Origin: Pseudozyma flocculosa PF-1
Lineage: Eukaryota; Basidiomycota; Ustilaginomycetes; Ustilaginales; Ustilaginaceae
Assembly (NCBI RefSeq): GCF_000417875.1
Contig: NW_006920869.1
Location: 348,584 to 412,583 of the forward strand
DNA length: 64,000 nt
Reading direction: 5' to 3'
Shown: positions 10,510 to 20,356 of the stretch, piece after piece
Position numbering within the stretch: the first letter of the stretch is position 1
Layout: each line of letters starts with the position of its first letter
Notes under the pieces: generated by a model
Database searches by the model: none
Seen by the model: only the letters and a program-made list of their open reading frames with translations
What the model was told of the DNA's origin: nothing
Position numbers and translations under genes: made by a program

Positions 10510-11717
10510 CTAGAATTTGCCTGCGATGCGGCGGACGGCAGTGAGCAAAGAGCGGTCAGTGATGAGTCCGTCTGCGATGACTAAGCCGGAGGCGGACGCC
10601 CCGAGGGTCTACTCACCAACGAGAAGGTTGCCAATCATCTCCCTCGCCGTGATCCAGACCGTCAGGCCAAAGGTGGGGAAGTCGAGGGTGGAAGAGAGCA
10701 CGTCGGCCAGACCAAACGGCAGCATGGGCGGGATCCAGCCTGAGTGTGCGGTCACAGAGCAGGCAAGAGAGAGGGATGAAGGGCGACACGGATGTCAGCG
10801 ATGAAGACGTTTCGCTTTCGCCGCGGCTCGCACGGCTGCTCACCCTGAGCGAGCTCGAGCGCCCAGCAGCCGGTCTCGGGCATCATGTACTGCTTGACCA
10901 GGCCTCGGCGCAGGTGGTGGACGCTGCCGGCGGGGTAGTGCTCCGGCACGAGGGCGCCGGGCGCATAGGCGTACTGGTCGCCCACGAGGATGTTGAAGTA
11001 GTCGTCGGCCTGTGCGGGGATGGGAGCGAGAGAGGGCACAGCAAGTCAGCCTTGCCTTTTCGTGTGTTTTTCCCCCAGACGACGGTCGAGTCTGCTCTAC
11101 TCACGGTGTGTCGGCCAGTGTGTCCCTCGGTTCCGACGGGCGATCCAAAGAAGATGAGGTACTGTCGCATCCCAGGGTCGCTGCAAGTCAGGCGCCAAAG
11201 TCACTTTAATTTCCTCGCTTTCGACCACCTGCTCACCTCTGTGATGGACGCGTGGATGATGAACATGGATCCCATTGCGCCTCCGGCGTTGTTGAACATC
11301 CACTCTTCGGGCTGGGAAAAGTGGTTGGCGTTGAGGTAGGGCGCCTTTTTGGGGTCTGCGCGGAGCTGGGTGAGGATGTCGTCAAAGATGGCGTGGGTGT
11401 CGTTGGGGTGGGCGGCGACGGCGCCCGAGGCGATCTTGTACAGGTCGGCGTGGTCAAAGATGTAGAATTGCGACTGTCAGAGGAGGGGAGGGGAGAGGAG
11501 AGGGCGATGGTCGGTCAGCGGGGACAAAGGCGCAGAGCAGAGGGCAGGCAAAGCGGAGCGACATTGCGATGCTCACTTTGATGCGCTCCAGGATGGTGAC
11601 GGTGGCGGCGAGGCCGGCGACGATGATTGCGAGCCAGAGGGACCAGTGGAAGCCGCCGCTGGAGGCGCGCTTGGTGCCCGCGGCGGAGGGCGAGGACTTG
11701 GACTTGGACTTGGCCAT
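10510..11717 (-). CDS. ERG2: C-8 sterol isomerase ERG2 (sigma-1 receptor family)
   Basis: The model is complement(join(10510..10520, 10617..10739, 10844..11009, 11105..11161, 11237..11473, 11577..11717)), 244 residues. ERG2 moves the sterol B-ring double bond from C-8 to C-7 in ergosterol synthesis in the ER membrane. The protein has one N-terminal membrane segment (about residues 23-43) followed by the conserved lumenal/cytosolic fold: [62 protein letters not shown] and [10 protein letters not shown]. These match fungal Erg2 nearly residue for residue from memory. The last coding exon is only 11 nt: it completes a split Gly codon and adds Lys-Phe-stop. The gene is divergent from CMR1. Confidence 0.95.
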
Positions 11718-12413
11718 GGTGGGATCTGGAGCTGAATGAGCGTGGGGGGTGTGGACTGGACGGTTTGGAAGGTGAGGGGGAAGGTAGGAAGCCAAAGCAA
11801 AGCAAAGGAGCGTGGATGGTGGTTGCGAGCGGGACAGAGGTGAAGGTGCAGTTCAGTGTCAGGGTCGGCCTGTTGCTCTCGGGCGGCGAGAAGGAACCGG
11901 GCAGAGGCCGACATCAGCCGATTTTCCCAACACGCGGAAAATGGAGCTCGAGCCGCGCCAGGCGGGGGGGGGGCACACCAACACCGAGCCATCCCGCCCG
12001 ACATCCGACCCAAGCCAGGCCTTCCTGCTTGGCTGCAGCGACGGCTGCGCTGGGGTGACGCGAAGATCCCCAAGACGCGTTGGCGTAGAGAGGATGAGCA
12101 AAGCAGGCGCAGGCAGGCGCAGGCAAGGCAGGCCAGGCCAGACCCATGAGCCCTAGACGACGCTTTCCGCCGCCGCCCTCCTCCACTCTACTACTAGTTA
12201 CTCACCGACGGGCGCCCGCACGCCTCCATTGACCACCTTCAAGCTTCCCCTCTTCCGCTCCTCGCGCGCGCGCGGGACTCTACAGTACGGTGCCACCACC
12301 ACCACCCTCGGTCCCCTGCCGCCAACCTTCATCAGGCCATCCTGGCACTGCCTTGGCCCCCGTCCACACCCTCGCCCCCTTTGCCGTCGTCATCGGACCC
12401 CCTCCTGCCCACC
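11718..12413. other. divergent promoter region, ERG2 / CMR1
   Basis: About 700 nt without a supported gene. It contains a G9 run near 11967 and a CAGGCGCAGGCAGG-like imperfect repeat near 12107-12135. The last 200 nt before the CMR1 start are strongly C/T-rich, as in its 5' leader. Confidence 0.5.
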
Positions 12414-14603
12414 ATGAACGAGGCCACCGACTACGAGCAGGAGCGCCTGCGCAATATCCGCGAAAACGAGGCCCTCATGCGCGAGCTCGGCGTGCTCCAC
12501 GGCTCAGAGACCATCGGCGCACCACGCCGCCGCAAACCCGCCCCTGGCTCGGCCAAACCTCGCGCAAAACGCTCAGGCGCAACTCCCACCAAGCGCGAAA
12601 AGGCGCCCACCCGCGTCCAGCCATCCAGGAGCAGCGCGCGACTCGCAGGGCACGAGGCAGACAGCGAGGCCGTCAAGCGCAAGTACGAAAAGGAGGCAGA
12701 AGAGGCGCGCATCGAGGCAGAACGCGCAAAGCGCGCCAGGCACGGCCAGCACGACCTCGCCACCATGACCGGCGGCGAGCTCGAGGCACAGCAGATAAAG
12801 GCACTCGAAGACACCCTCGCGGGCCTCGCCTCCAACATGGCAAAGGCCGCAGAGCTCGTCGACGTCGGAGACGAGAAAAAGCAGCGCAGCGACGCAAAGT
12901 CGGCACCGCGCAGCGAGCTCGAGGCCGTCCTCAACCGCATGAAGCTGCGCAGCGCCGCCAAAGTCACCCAGCGTCGCGTCTATTCGATGGCCTACCACCC
13001 CACCACCGACAAGGACCTCGTCTTTGTCGGCGACAAGGAAGGCTCCATCGGAATCTGGGACGCCGCCGCACCGCGCGGCTCCGGCGCAAAGGAAGACGAC
13101 GCCGCCGACGAGGATGAAGACGAGAAGCAGGTCAAGCGTGACCTGGCGCCGAAAGCGGAAGCGGGGACGGAGCCAGAGGCCGACGCGGGCGACGACGGCG
13201 ACGACGATGACGAGGGCTACGTCCCAGAGGGCAAGGCGTGGTCGCTCCAGGTGCACGGCAGGAGCCCCGTGACGTCGCTCAAGCTTGACCCGGTCTCGGC
13301 CAGCACGCTCTTCTCGGCGTCGTACGACTCGACCATCCGGCGGCTCGATTTGGCGACGCAACAGTCGACCGAGGTCTGGGCGGGCCAGGACGACGTGCTG
13401 CTGTCTGTCTTTGACGTGCTGTCGCCCTCGACCCACGCCTCGGCGTTCACCGCCACGCCCAACCCGTCGCTCGACGAGCGGAGCATCTGGATCGCCGATC
13501 ACCGCGGCGGGCTGCTGCACATCGACCTGCGCGAGGGGCGACGGCGCGGCAACGCGACGAGCCGACGGTGGCAGGTGTGCGAGAAGAAGATCGGCGCCAT
13601 GTCCGTCAACCGCCTTGCGCCGCACTGCATCGCCACGGCCTCGCTCGACCAGCACATCCGGCTGTTTGACGTGCGTGCGCTCAGCGCGCTGCCCGAGACC
13701 AACGACGCGCCGTACACGTACAAGAACGTCGACGGCGACGAGCTCGACACGGTGCACGCCGAGGCGCAGTTTGCCGCGCACAAGGCGCGCCAGGCGTGCA
13801 CCAGCGTCGACTTTAGCCCGCGAGGCGACCAGCTGCTCGGCGTGAGCTACGACGACGTCGTCAAGGTGTGGGACCTCCATCCGACCTGGCTGTACTCGCG
13901 GCGCGGCGTCGAGACGAGGAAAAAGGGCCCCGCCGCCCAGGGAGCCGCTCCCAAGGCGCCGGAGGCGAGAGGCGGGGGCAGGGTCCTGAGACGGTCTCGT
14001 TCTGGCCGGTTCCGCAGTGCGCACGAGGAGGACGAGGACGAGGAAGAGGGCCAGGGCGAGGAAGAGGGAGAGGACGACAAGGCCGCCATCAAGGTCGAAG
14101 ACGAAGTCAAGCCCGAGGCGAAACCAACCCGGCTGCTCTCCTGGTTCCGTTCTGGCGGGAGAACGAAGAAGGAAGCCGTCAAGATGGAACCAGAGCAGCA
14201 AGACGCGCTTGCGGTCGAAGAGGAGAAGTCGAAGTTGGAAGCGGTCGAGGTCGGCGAGGACGAAGTCAAGGACGAGGATGAGGACGAGGTCGAGGTCGAG
14301 GGTCGGCCAACGGACCTGCTGGGTGCGCCGACGACGATACCGCACAACAACCAGACGGGCAAGTGGCTCACGCTCTTCCGGGCGCGCTGGCACGCCAACG
14401 CCGGAGTGGAGCCGCACTTTTCCATCGGCAGCATGACGCGCCGCGCCGAAATCTACGCCGCCGACGGTACGCTCCTCCGCGCCCTGTGGGACCCAGAGGT
14501 CGTCACGGCCGTACCCGCCGTCACCGTCATGCACCCCCTGCTTCCCGGCAAACTCGCAACGGGTAACGCCTCGGGGCGCTGTACGTTTTGGGACGCTGAG
14601 TAG
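12414..14603 (+). CDS. CMR1: CMR1/WDR76-type WD40 DNA damage-binding protein
   Basis: Single exon, 729 residues. The ATG at 12414 sits in CCCACC-ATG; the open frame extends further up only through non-ATG codons. The N-terminus (MNEATDYEQERLRNIRENEA) and a Lys/Arg-rich, helical charged region precede a WD40 propeller. The propeller opens with RRVYSMAYHPTTDKDLVFVG (about 187-206) and GIWDA, the signature of yeast Cmr1 and human WDR76, nuclear proteins linked to replication stress and protein quality control. Later blades include LFSASYDSTIRRLD, CIATASLDQHIRLFDVR and LLGVSYDDVVKVWD, with the last blade near CTFWDAE. Two charged insertions interrupt the propeller (about 224-272 and 498-640), making it about 200 residues longer than the yeast protein. 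Confidence 0.9.
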   Translation: MNEATDYEQERLRNIRENEALMRELGVLHGSETIGAPRRRKPAPGSAKPRAKRSGATPTKREKAPTRVQPSRSSARLAGHEADSEAVKRKYEKEAEEARIEAERAKRARHGQHDLATMTGGELEAQQIKALEDTLAGLASNMAKAAELVDVGDEKKQRSDAKSAPRSELEAVLNRMKLRSAAKVTQRRVYSMAYHPTTDKDLVFVGDKEGSIGIWDAAAPRGSGAKEDDAADEDEDEKQVKRDLAPKAEAGTEPEADAGDDGDDDDEGYVPEGKAWSLQVHGRSPVTSLKLDPVSASTLFSASYDSTIRRLDLATQQSTEVWAGQDDVLLSVFDVLSPSTHASAFTATPNPSLDERSIWIADHRGGLLHIDLREGRRRGNATSRRWQVCEKKIGAMSVNRLAPHCIATASLDQHIRLFDVRALSALPETNDAPYTYKNVDGDELDTVHAEAQFAAHKARQACTSVDFSPRGDQLLGVSYDDVVKVWDLHPTWLYSRRGVETRKKGPAAQGAAPKAPEARGGGRVLRRSRSGRFRSAHEEDEDEEEGQGEEEGEDDKAAIKVEDEVKPEAKPTRLLSWFRSGGRTKKEAVKMEPEQQDALAVEEEKSKLEAVEVGEDEVKDEDEDEVEVEGRPTDLLGAPTTIPHNNQTGKWLTLFRARWHANAGVEPHFSIGSMTRRAEIYAADGTLLRALWDPEVVTAVPAVTVMHPLLPGKLATGNASGRCTFWDAE

Positions 14604-15079
14604 ACCCGTCGTTGTTCGTCGTCGTTGTCGTCGTCGTCATTGTCATGGTCGTTGTTCGTCGTCGTCGTCGTCGTCGCGGGGTACCGACGGAGAGGTGCCG
14701 TATTCCCCGGCATTCCGCATACACGAACTCGCAGAGATGCGTCCGTCCGCTCTCCTGACGCTTGCCCGCTCGTTCGCCGTGCGTGCGTGTGCGTGTGCGT
14801 ATGTGCATGCCTGGCATGGCATGGCATGACATGGCATGGCGTGGCCAAGATGGGTCGAAGGGGGGTATCGAGATTCCGACGTTGGCCTCCGAAAGATGGC
14901 GGTGCATGGCCAAGGAGACCGAGAGCGCACGGGGATAGGGGGCTTAGAAGTACAGCAGTGTGCGGAGCGCGGGGCGGGGGCGGGGGCAGGGGTACAAGGG
15001 ATAGCGAGGACGTGATGTAGTTCAGACTGGAGCATGGGGTGGATGGGTGCACAATGGGAGCGAAGCGAGGGGGGGCCGG
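14604..15079. other. convergent intergenic region rich in simple repeats
   Basis: No gene is seen between the convergent CMR1 and the 1541-residue gene. It holds imperfect GTC/GTT triplets (14607-14677), GTGC/GTGT runs (14780-14806) and a pentamer array (14813-14844). Confidence 0.6.
14813..14844. repeat. GGCAT pentamer tandem repeat
   Basis: About six head-to-tail copies of GGCAT, one reading GACAT and the last GGCGT, lie in the 3' flank of CMR1. Confidence 0.8.
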
Positions 15080-17525
15080 TCATGTCGGGACGAGGTAGTC
15101 TCCCGCTCCGAGATCGTCGTACGGCCACAGGATGAACGAGACGACCTGCAGCGGTAGCACCGCCAGCGAGAGGACGAGTTGGAGCACGGCCACTGCTCCC
15201 TCGCGTACCGTCCAGACGATCGGGATGTGCGACGATGCCGAAGAAGACGACGAGCGGATCCAGTCCGGCACGGCTCGGGTGCGCAGAAACGACAGCGGGA
15301 CCGGGTGGGCCCACGTCGTCGAGGGCGAGGCGTAGGCGTAGAGGTCCGGGTAGAACGGGTCAAAGTACGTCGTGTGGTACAGCCGGTCGGCGCGGGCATG
15401 GGCGGCGCGCAGCATCAGCCACAGCACCACCAGATGCGAGACGACGGCGACAAAGAGGAAGCGCCTGCTCCGGCAGAAGGGCTGCAGCTCCACCTCACGC
15501 ACGATGGTGACCGTGTGGCGTCCGCGGTGCTTGCCGCTTCGGGAGAGTTTCGACCCCAGACTCGACACGAGCAGGGCGAGTCGGCCCCGTAGCGTATTGA
15601 TCTTGGTGACCGACGACGTGTCTGCGTCGGCGTCGGCGATCAGGTCCAGAGCTTGCGCCTTTTCGACCAGCTCGGCCGCGGTCCCGGCATGGGTGGCATC
15701 GCCTTGGTTTAGGGCCGGCCTCGTCGGCAGCGCAGCGACGACATCCTTGACCGCCTCTTGCACCTTGCTTGCCGTGTCTTGGAAAGCTAGGGCTGCCCCG
15801 CCCTGCTCGGAGGCCCGCTCGTCCTCTTCGCGTCGCTTGAGCGCCGAAAGGATCTGGTCCATGGTGATCCGCACCGAGTCGTCCTCCTCTGGTCCCGCTG
15901 CATCGCCAGAAGGGTATGTGATCGTGGCGAGGTCGATGCGCTGAGGGGTCGGCTTGGTCGGCGTATCGAGGACCGGTGGCGTCTTGCTGACCGGATGGGA
16001 TAGGGTGGATCGGCTCCGGTCGTTCACCGAGGTGGTTCTGGGCGGCGTCGATTCGCGTGGCGCCTGGGACCTGTATGCAACCTGGTGTCGGGCCCGCGAG
16101 GACAGCATGCTGGACTCATCGAGGCTACCGATCGACAGGCCGTCGCCCTGACTGAGGGCCTCTTCCTCGATGCGAGACGATTCGCTGCTCGGCATACTGT
16201 TGCTGTTGCGGAGCGACAAGGCCTGAGGTCGTGGCGATGCTCGAGACGCTGCGCGGGAAGCGGCCAGCCTCTGCTTCTGTGCCGGAGACATGTTGCGGGC
16301 CGGCGACGAGGGAGACGATGAGATCGATGGTATCGAGGCCAGCGCAGGTAGGGGCGGGCTGGTGGTTCGAGCGGCTGGTGCAAGCTGGCGATGTTGCTCG
16401 TGCTTGTCTTGTTGGTGCTCGTCGACGAGGGAGTGGTCGAGGTCGCCACGATGGTCGGCGTCGGGACGAGGGTCGGCGTGCTCTGCAGTCGAAGACGGAA
16501 GGCCGGGTGCATGCATGCCGCCCCACGCCTGCCTCCTGGAATCCATGCGTGCACTGGCCATGGCTGCACCTCGGGCCTGGTTTGGAGTTGCAATGTATCC
16601 GCCGGGCACCTGCAGGCTGACGCTGCGGTTCGGAGTGGCAGGAGCTGCCAACTCCACTTGGGCCTGCAGGTGGTGCGAGCGCGACTCGTTTTCGAGCTGC
16701 AGCGCCCTTTCTACGGGTGCCAGAGAGATCTGGACCTCGGAGGGCGGGTGAGCGGATGCATCCTCGCCTCGGCCCTCGCCGCCCCCTGGCTGCCGCTCGA
16801 AATCGTCCGAGCTGGGATCCGGAGATGGAGGGGCATCGAGGTGGTGCCGGTTGACCACGCGGAGACCACCGCCCGCACCGCCCAGCGCAGCCGTCTCATC
16901 CGGACTGCCGTTACCGTCGTCGTCATCAGCGTCGTCGGATCCTGCACCGGATCCAGAGTCGGACCGATAGTCTGGTTGTGGACTGAAGCGAACGCTCCTC
17001 CGGCGACGCTCAGAGTCGAGGCTGAGGCTGTTCGACGTCGTGTGGGCAGCGTCACCTTCCTCGATGGCGGGCGACAGGGATGCCTTGAGCGCAGCCTCAT
17101 CGTGACTGCTCGAGGTCGACGATTGCGGTCCCGTCACCGAGAGCTCTGGGCCGCCGAGGATCTGGTTCATCGCGCGAGCTGCAGCTGCGGGTGTCCCCGG
17201 CAGGTTCCTGCTCAAGCTCACCACCGTCGATCGCTGTCGCCGGTGGACGGCATTGCGTGGCGATGTGGCCGGGCTCGACCCAAGAGAGCCTCCAAAGGAT
17301 GAGGTCGTGGGACTCGCCTCGCTCGGGGAGCGACTGGCCGGAAAGGCGAAGCCAGCATCCAGTTGCGGCGAACGCGCAGGCGGTCGCAGCAGGCTTTGCA
17401 CTTGCCGCGAGCTGGGCGAGAAAGCGTTGCCGGATGGCTGTTCCGATCGGTGCTGCATCGATCCATCTTGCCTGGACGATCGGCTGATGACTTGCTCCAG
17501 AGCCTCTCGAAGGTCGTCCTCATCC

Positions 17526-17557
<32 letters not shown>

Positions 17558-19705
17558 TTCATCTTCCTCTGGAATGGGAACGGCAGCGGCCGAAGACTCG
17601 AAGTGCAAAGTGGCCCCGCTTGCTTCGCCACTCAGGTACGAGGCATCCAAGGGAGGTGGCCGCTCCTCGGTCGGCTGGTCCTCGACCGTGTAGGGCGTCT
17701 TCTCTGTCGATGCGGCTGCGGCCGCACGTGCGTCGACGGCATCGAGACGCTCATCAGCGTGGTCATCGCTTTCGCTCGACGACGAATCTTCGATAGCACT
17801 CCGGCGCGGACTCTGATAGCTCCCGCGGTCGGCGGCCGAGGCCTGCCCTGGCGCCGTGGTCTCGTCAAGCTCAGCAGCCGCGTCGAGAGTCCGATCGAAG
17901 CTCGCGGTCCCTGCTGACAGCCTCCGCAGTCTGGCCTTGCGGACACGCGCCAGAGCTCGCGCGCGGGCGGATTCAGCCTGGCCGTCAGTGTCCGCCCCGG
18001 TGGCAGTAGAGTTTCGCTCGCTCTGCGGCTGCGTGGAGTTTGAGGACTGCTCGAAAGGAGGAGCGTCTGTGCCGGAGTAAGGGTCGGTCGAGCCTATCGG
18101 CGTTTGCTCGCGGGCCGACGCTCCGGCCGGCCCCCCGCTCTCTTCGGGATCATGACGATTAAGTTCTGCAGCCCAGACCTGCCCAGCTGCCGGGGATGCC
18201 TGTTTGCGCTGTTCCCAGCCGAGGGCTCGGGCGGCTCGTTCGCGCTCGCGCTGGAGTCGCTTCTCTTCTCGATGGGCTGCCTCCTCTCTGAGCCGCTCCT
18301 CGCGTTCCCGTTGCATCCTCTCGAACACTGCGGCGATGCTCCGTCGGTCTGGGACAGGCCGCGTCGTCGCTGCTAGAGAAGCGCTCTGAGGAGTCGATCG
18401 CCGATCGTCAAGCCCTCGCAGGGGCGAAGGCGTGTCTCGAGACGCTGTGAACGACGAGCTTCCGACCTCGCCGCGTGTCGATCGCACCGGCGACGACTTG
18501 GCTCTCTCCAGCGACGGCACTTTCGGAGGCAGACGACTGCTGTGCAAAGCAGACTCGTCCGACAGTGCACGCTCGACGTCCTTGTGGACCCGAGGAGCGA
18601 CGTCCGTGCTGTTGCGCTCGGGTCGCCTTGCCCAGCGTGCCAAGAGCTGGGACCGAGAGGCGAGGCTCTGCTCAACGTCGCTGTCGCTGTCGGTGCCTTG
18701 GTCGAGCCCCCGCACCGAGTCAAGGCTCCTGCCCGCCGCCCTGATCTGGGATCGCACAAGGCCAGGCGAGGTCTGCGAAGTCGTCCGGCTGTGGGACTTT
18801 CGCGGCGAGATCCGTGGCACTAAGATGGGATCCTTTGAAAGATCCCTAGCACCCCATGGCCTGGATGCGTCGAGGACGAGGCCTGACGGACTAGTCGTTT
18901 CGACCTGCATCCCTTGCCTTGGCGGCGAGGGGAAAATGGAACCCAAGGCCTGGCCCGACGGGGGCTCGTCCGCCTGACTGGAACGCGCAGCCAGTCCTGG
19001 CGGTTCACCCTCGATGCTCCTGTCCGAGGCGGAGGAAGGGCTTTGCAGGGCGCGGCGACAGAGGCCAAGCTCGATGTCCTGGTCCGAGCAACGGCAGTCG
19101 TAGGGGCAGCCGACGCTGCGTCGGGGGGTCCCAGTGAGGCCGCGCGAGGATACGGCAGAATGGACCGGGCCTGGTGGGTGGTCCGGTCTCACCTCGATGT
19201 ATGTCGGCGGCCGCCGAGATCCGGGCGAGGAAGAGAAGTCGTGGTTGACACGGCTCTGAAGTGTGGATGACGAGCTGAAGTAGCCTCGCTGATGGTGCTG
19301 GCGGGCCGATGGTGTCTCTGTGTCCTCGGTGCCCGCCTCGGAGTGGGCTTCCGAGGTCTGGCGCCGCTGTAGGAGGATCTCGTCCAGGGCCGAAAAGGAG
19401 GAGGATGACGATGCAGAGGAAGAGGAGGAGGATAAATCGAGGTTCCAGGGCTGTGGATCGGCATCCGAGTCGAGGTTGACGAGGGTGCTAGACGAGGTCG
19501 AGACGGCATCCGGATGCGACGTGGGCGTCTGGGCGGTAGGAGAAGGGCGGCGGTGGCTCCGATGCGGACTGCTCTGATCTCGCAATGAGTGACGGAGGGA
19601 TTGGTGTACTGCGTCGGGGCTACTGCGGATGTCTGGCTTTGAGGGTGAGGGTCGCTTGCTGAGACTGGCGTGACGACGGGATGGTGGGGGCGAGGACAAG
19701 GACAT
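15080..19705 (-). CDS. unknown 1541-residue disordered protein with C-terminal membrane segments
   Basis: Single exon; I do not recognise the family. From MSLSSPPPSRRHASLSKRPS the first 1350 residues are Ser/Pro/Arg-rich and look disordered. Within them lie a heavily charged coiled-coil-like helix (about 455-510, FERMQREREERLREEAAHRE), an acidic Glu/Asp run near 712-730, and Asp-rich patches. The C-terminal 200 residues look folded: a helical stretch, then a hydrophobic segment near 1415-1435 (FLFVAVVSHLVVLWLMLRAA), a Tyr/Pro-rich stretch (YHTTYFDPFYPDLYAYASP), and a second hydrophobic segment near 1503-1527. This suggests a large cytoplasmic or nucleoplasmic domain anchored by two C-terminal helices, perhaps in the ER or nuclear envelope. 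A missed intron is possible. Function is unknown. Confidence 0.75.
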
Positions 19706-20356
19706 GAGGTGCGCGTCTAGGTGTCGTGGCGCATGCTTCCGTCTGGCTTGCTAGGATCGGTGCACCGAGGATGGCGCTCGCATCGTTGTGTGGCCTGCGA
19801 GGGGCCGAGAGGGCGGAGCACGGGAGGAAACACGCCGGCGGGCGCTGGCGACGACTGTGGTGATGGTGGTGGTGGTCGGTGGAGAGAGCAGACCAAGCAC
19901 GGGACTCGGCGGCGTGTTGAGGCCGGCCCTGCAGCAGAGGCTGGCCTCGTCCTCGACGCTTGGACGCGCGCGCGGCAGGCCGAGGTCAGGCGGAGCGGGC
20001 AGACAGCGCGAAGCGATCGGGGACAGGTCGCTGATTTTCATCGGGGCGACAAAGTGGAGCAAGCAGTCTGCGAGCTGAGCTGCCGATCGACGTCCCCCCG
20101 CCCGGGCGAGGCCACGCCGAGAGGGTGGCCCAAACGCCCGAGTCCTCAGGGGGGATCGGCTGCTCGCTCTGGTGGGCCTGGGCCAACCAACACCTTCTTG
20201 GCTGGCTCCCGCGTCTTCTACCTCGACCCACTCACATCTTCACCATCCTCCTCCGCCTTTCTCGACGCCAGTCAAACTCCCTCCTCCGCTGATACATCGC
20301 CTGCCGCTCGCTTCTTCCACCACCATCAACGTCCCCATCTAACGCCTTCGCTCACC
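19706..20356. other. divergent promoter region, unknown gene / CAP
   Basis: About 650 nt with no supported gene. The 120 nt before the CAP start are pyrimidine-rich (C/T with CACCATC), like other 5' leaders in the window. Confidence 0.5.

Noticed and set aside
12573..14534. 653-codon open frame antisense to CMR1
   Set aside because: It mirrors the codon bias of a strong coding gene on the other strand; its Leu/Val/Arg-rich product has no family resemblance.
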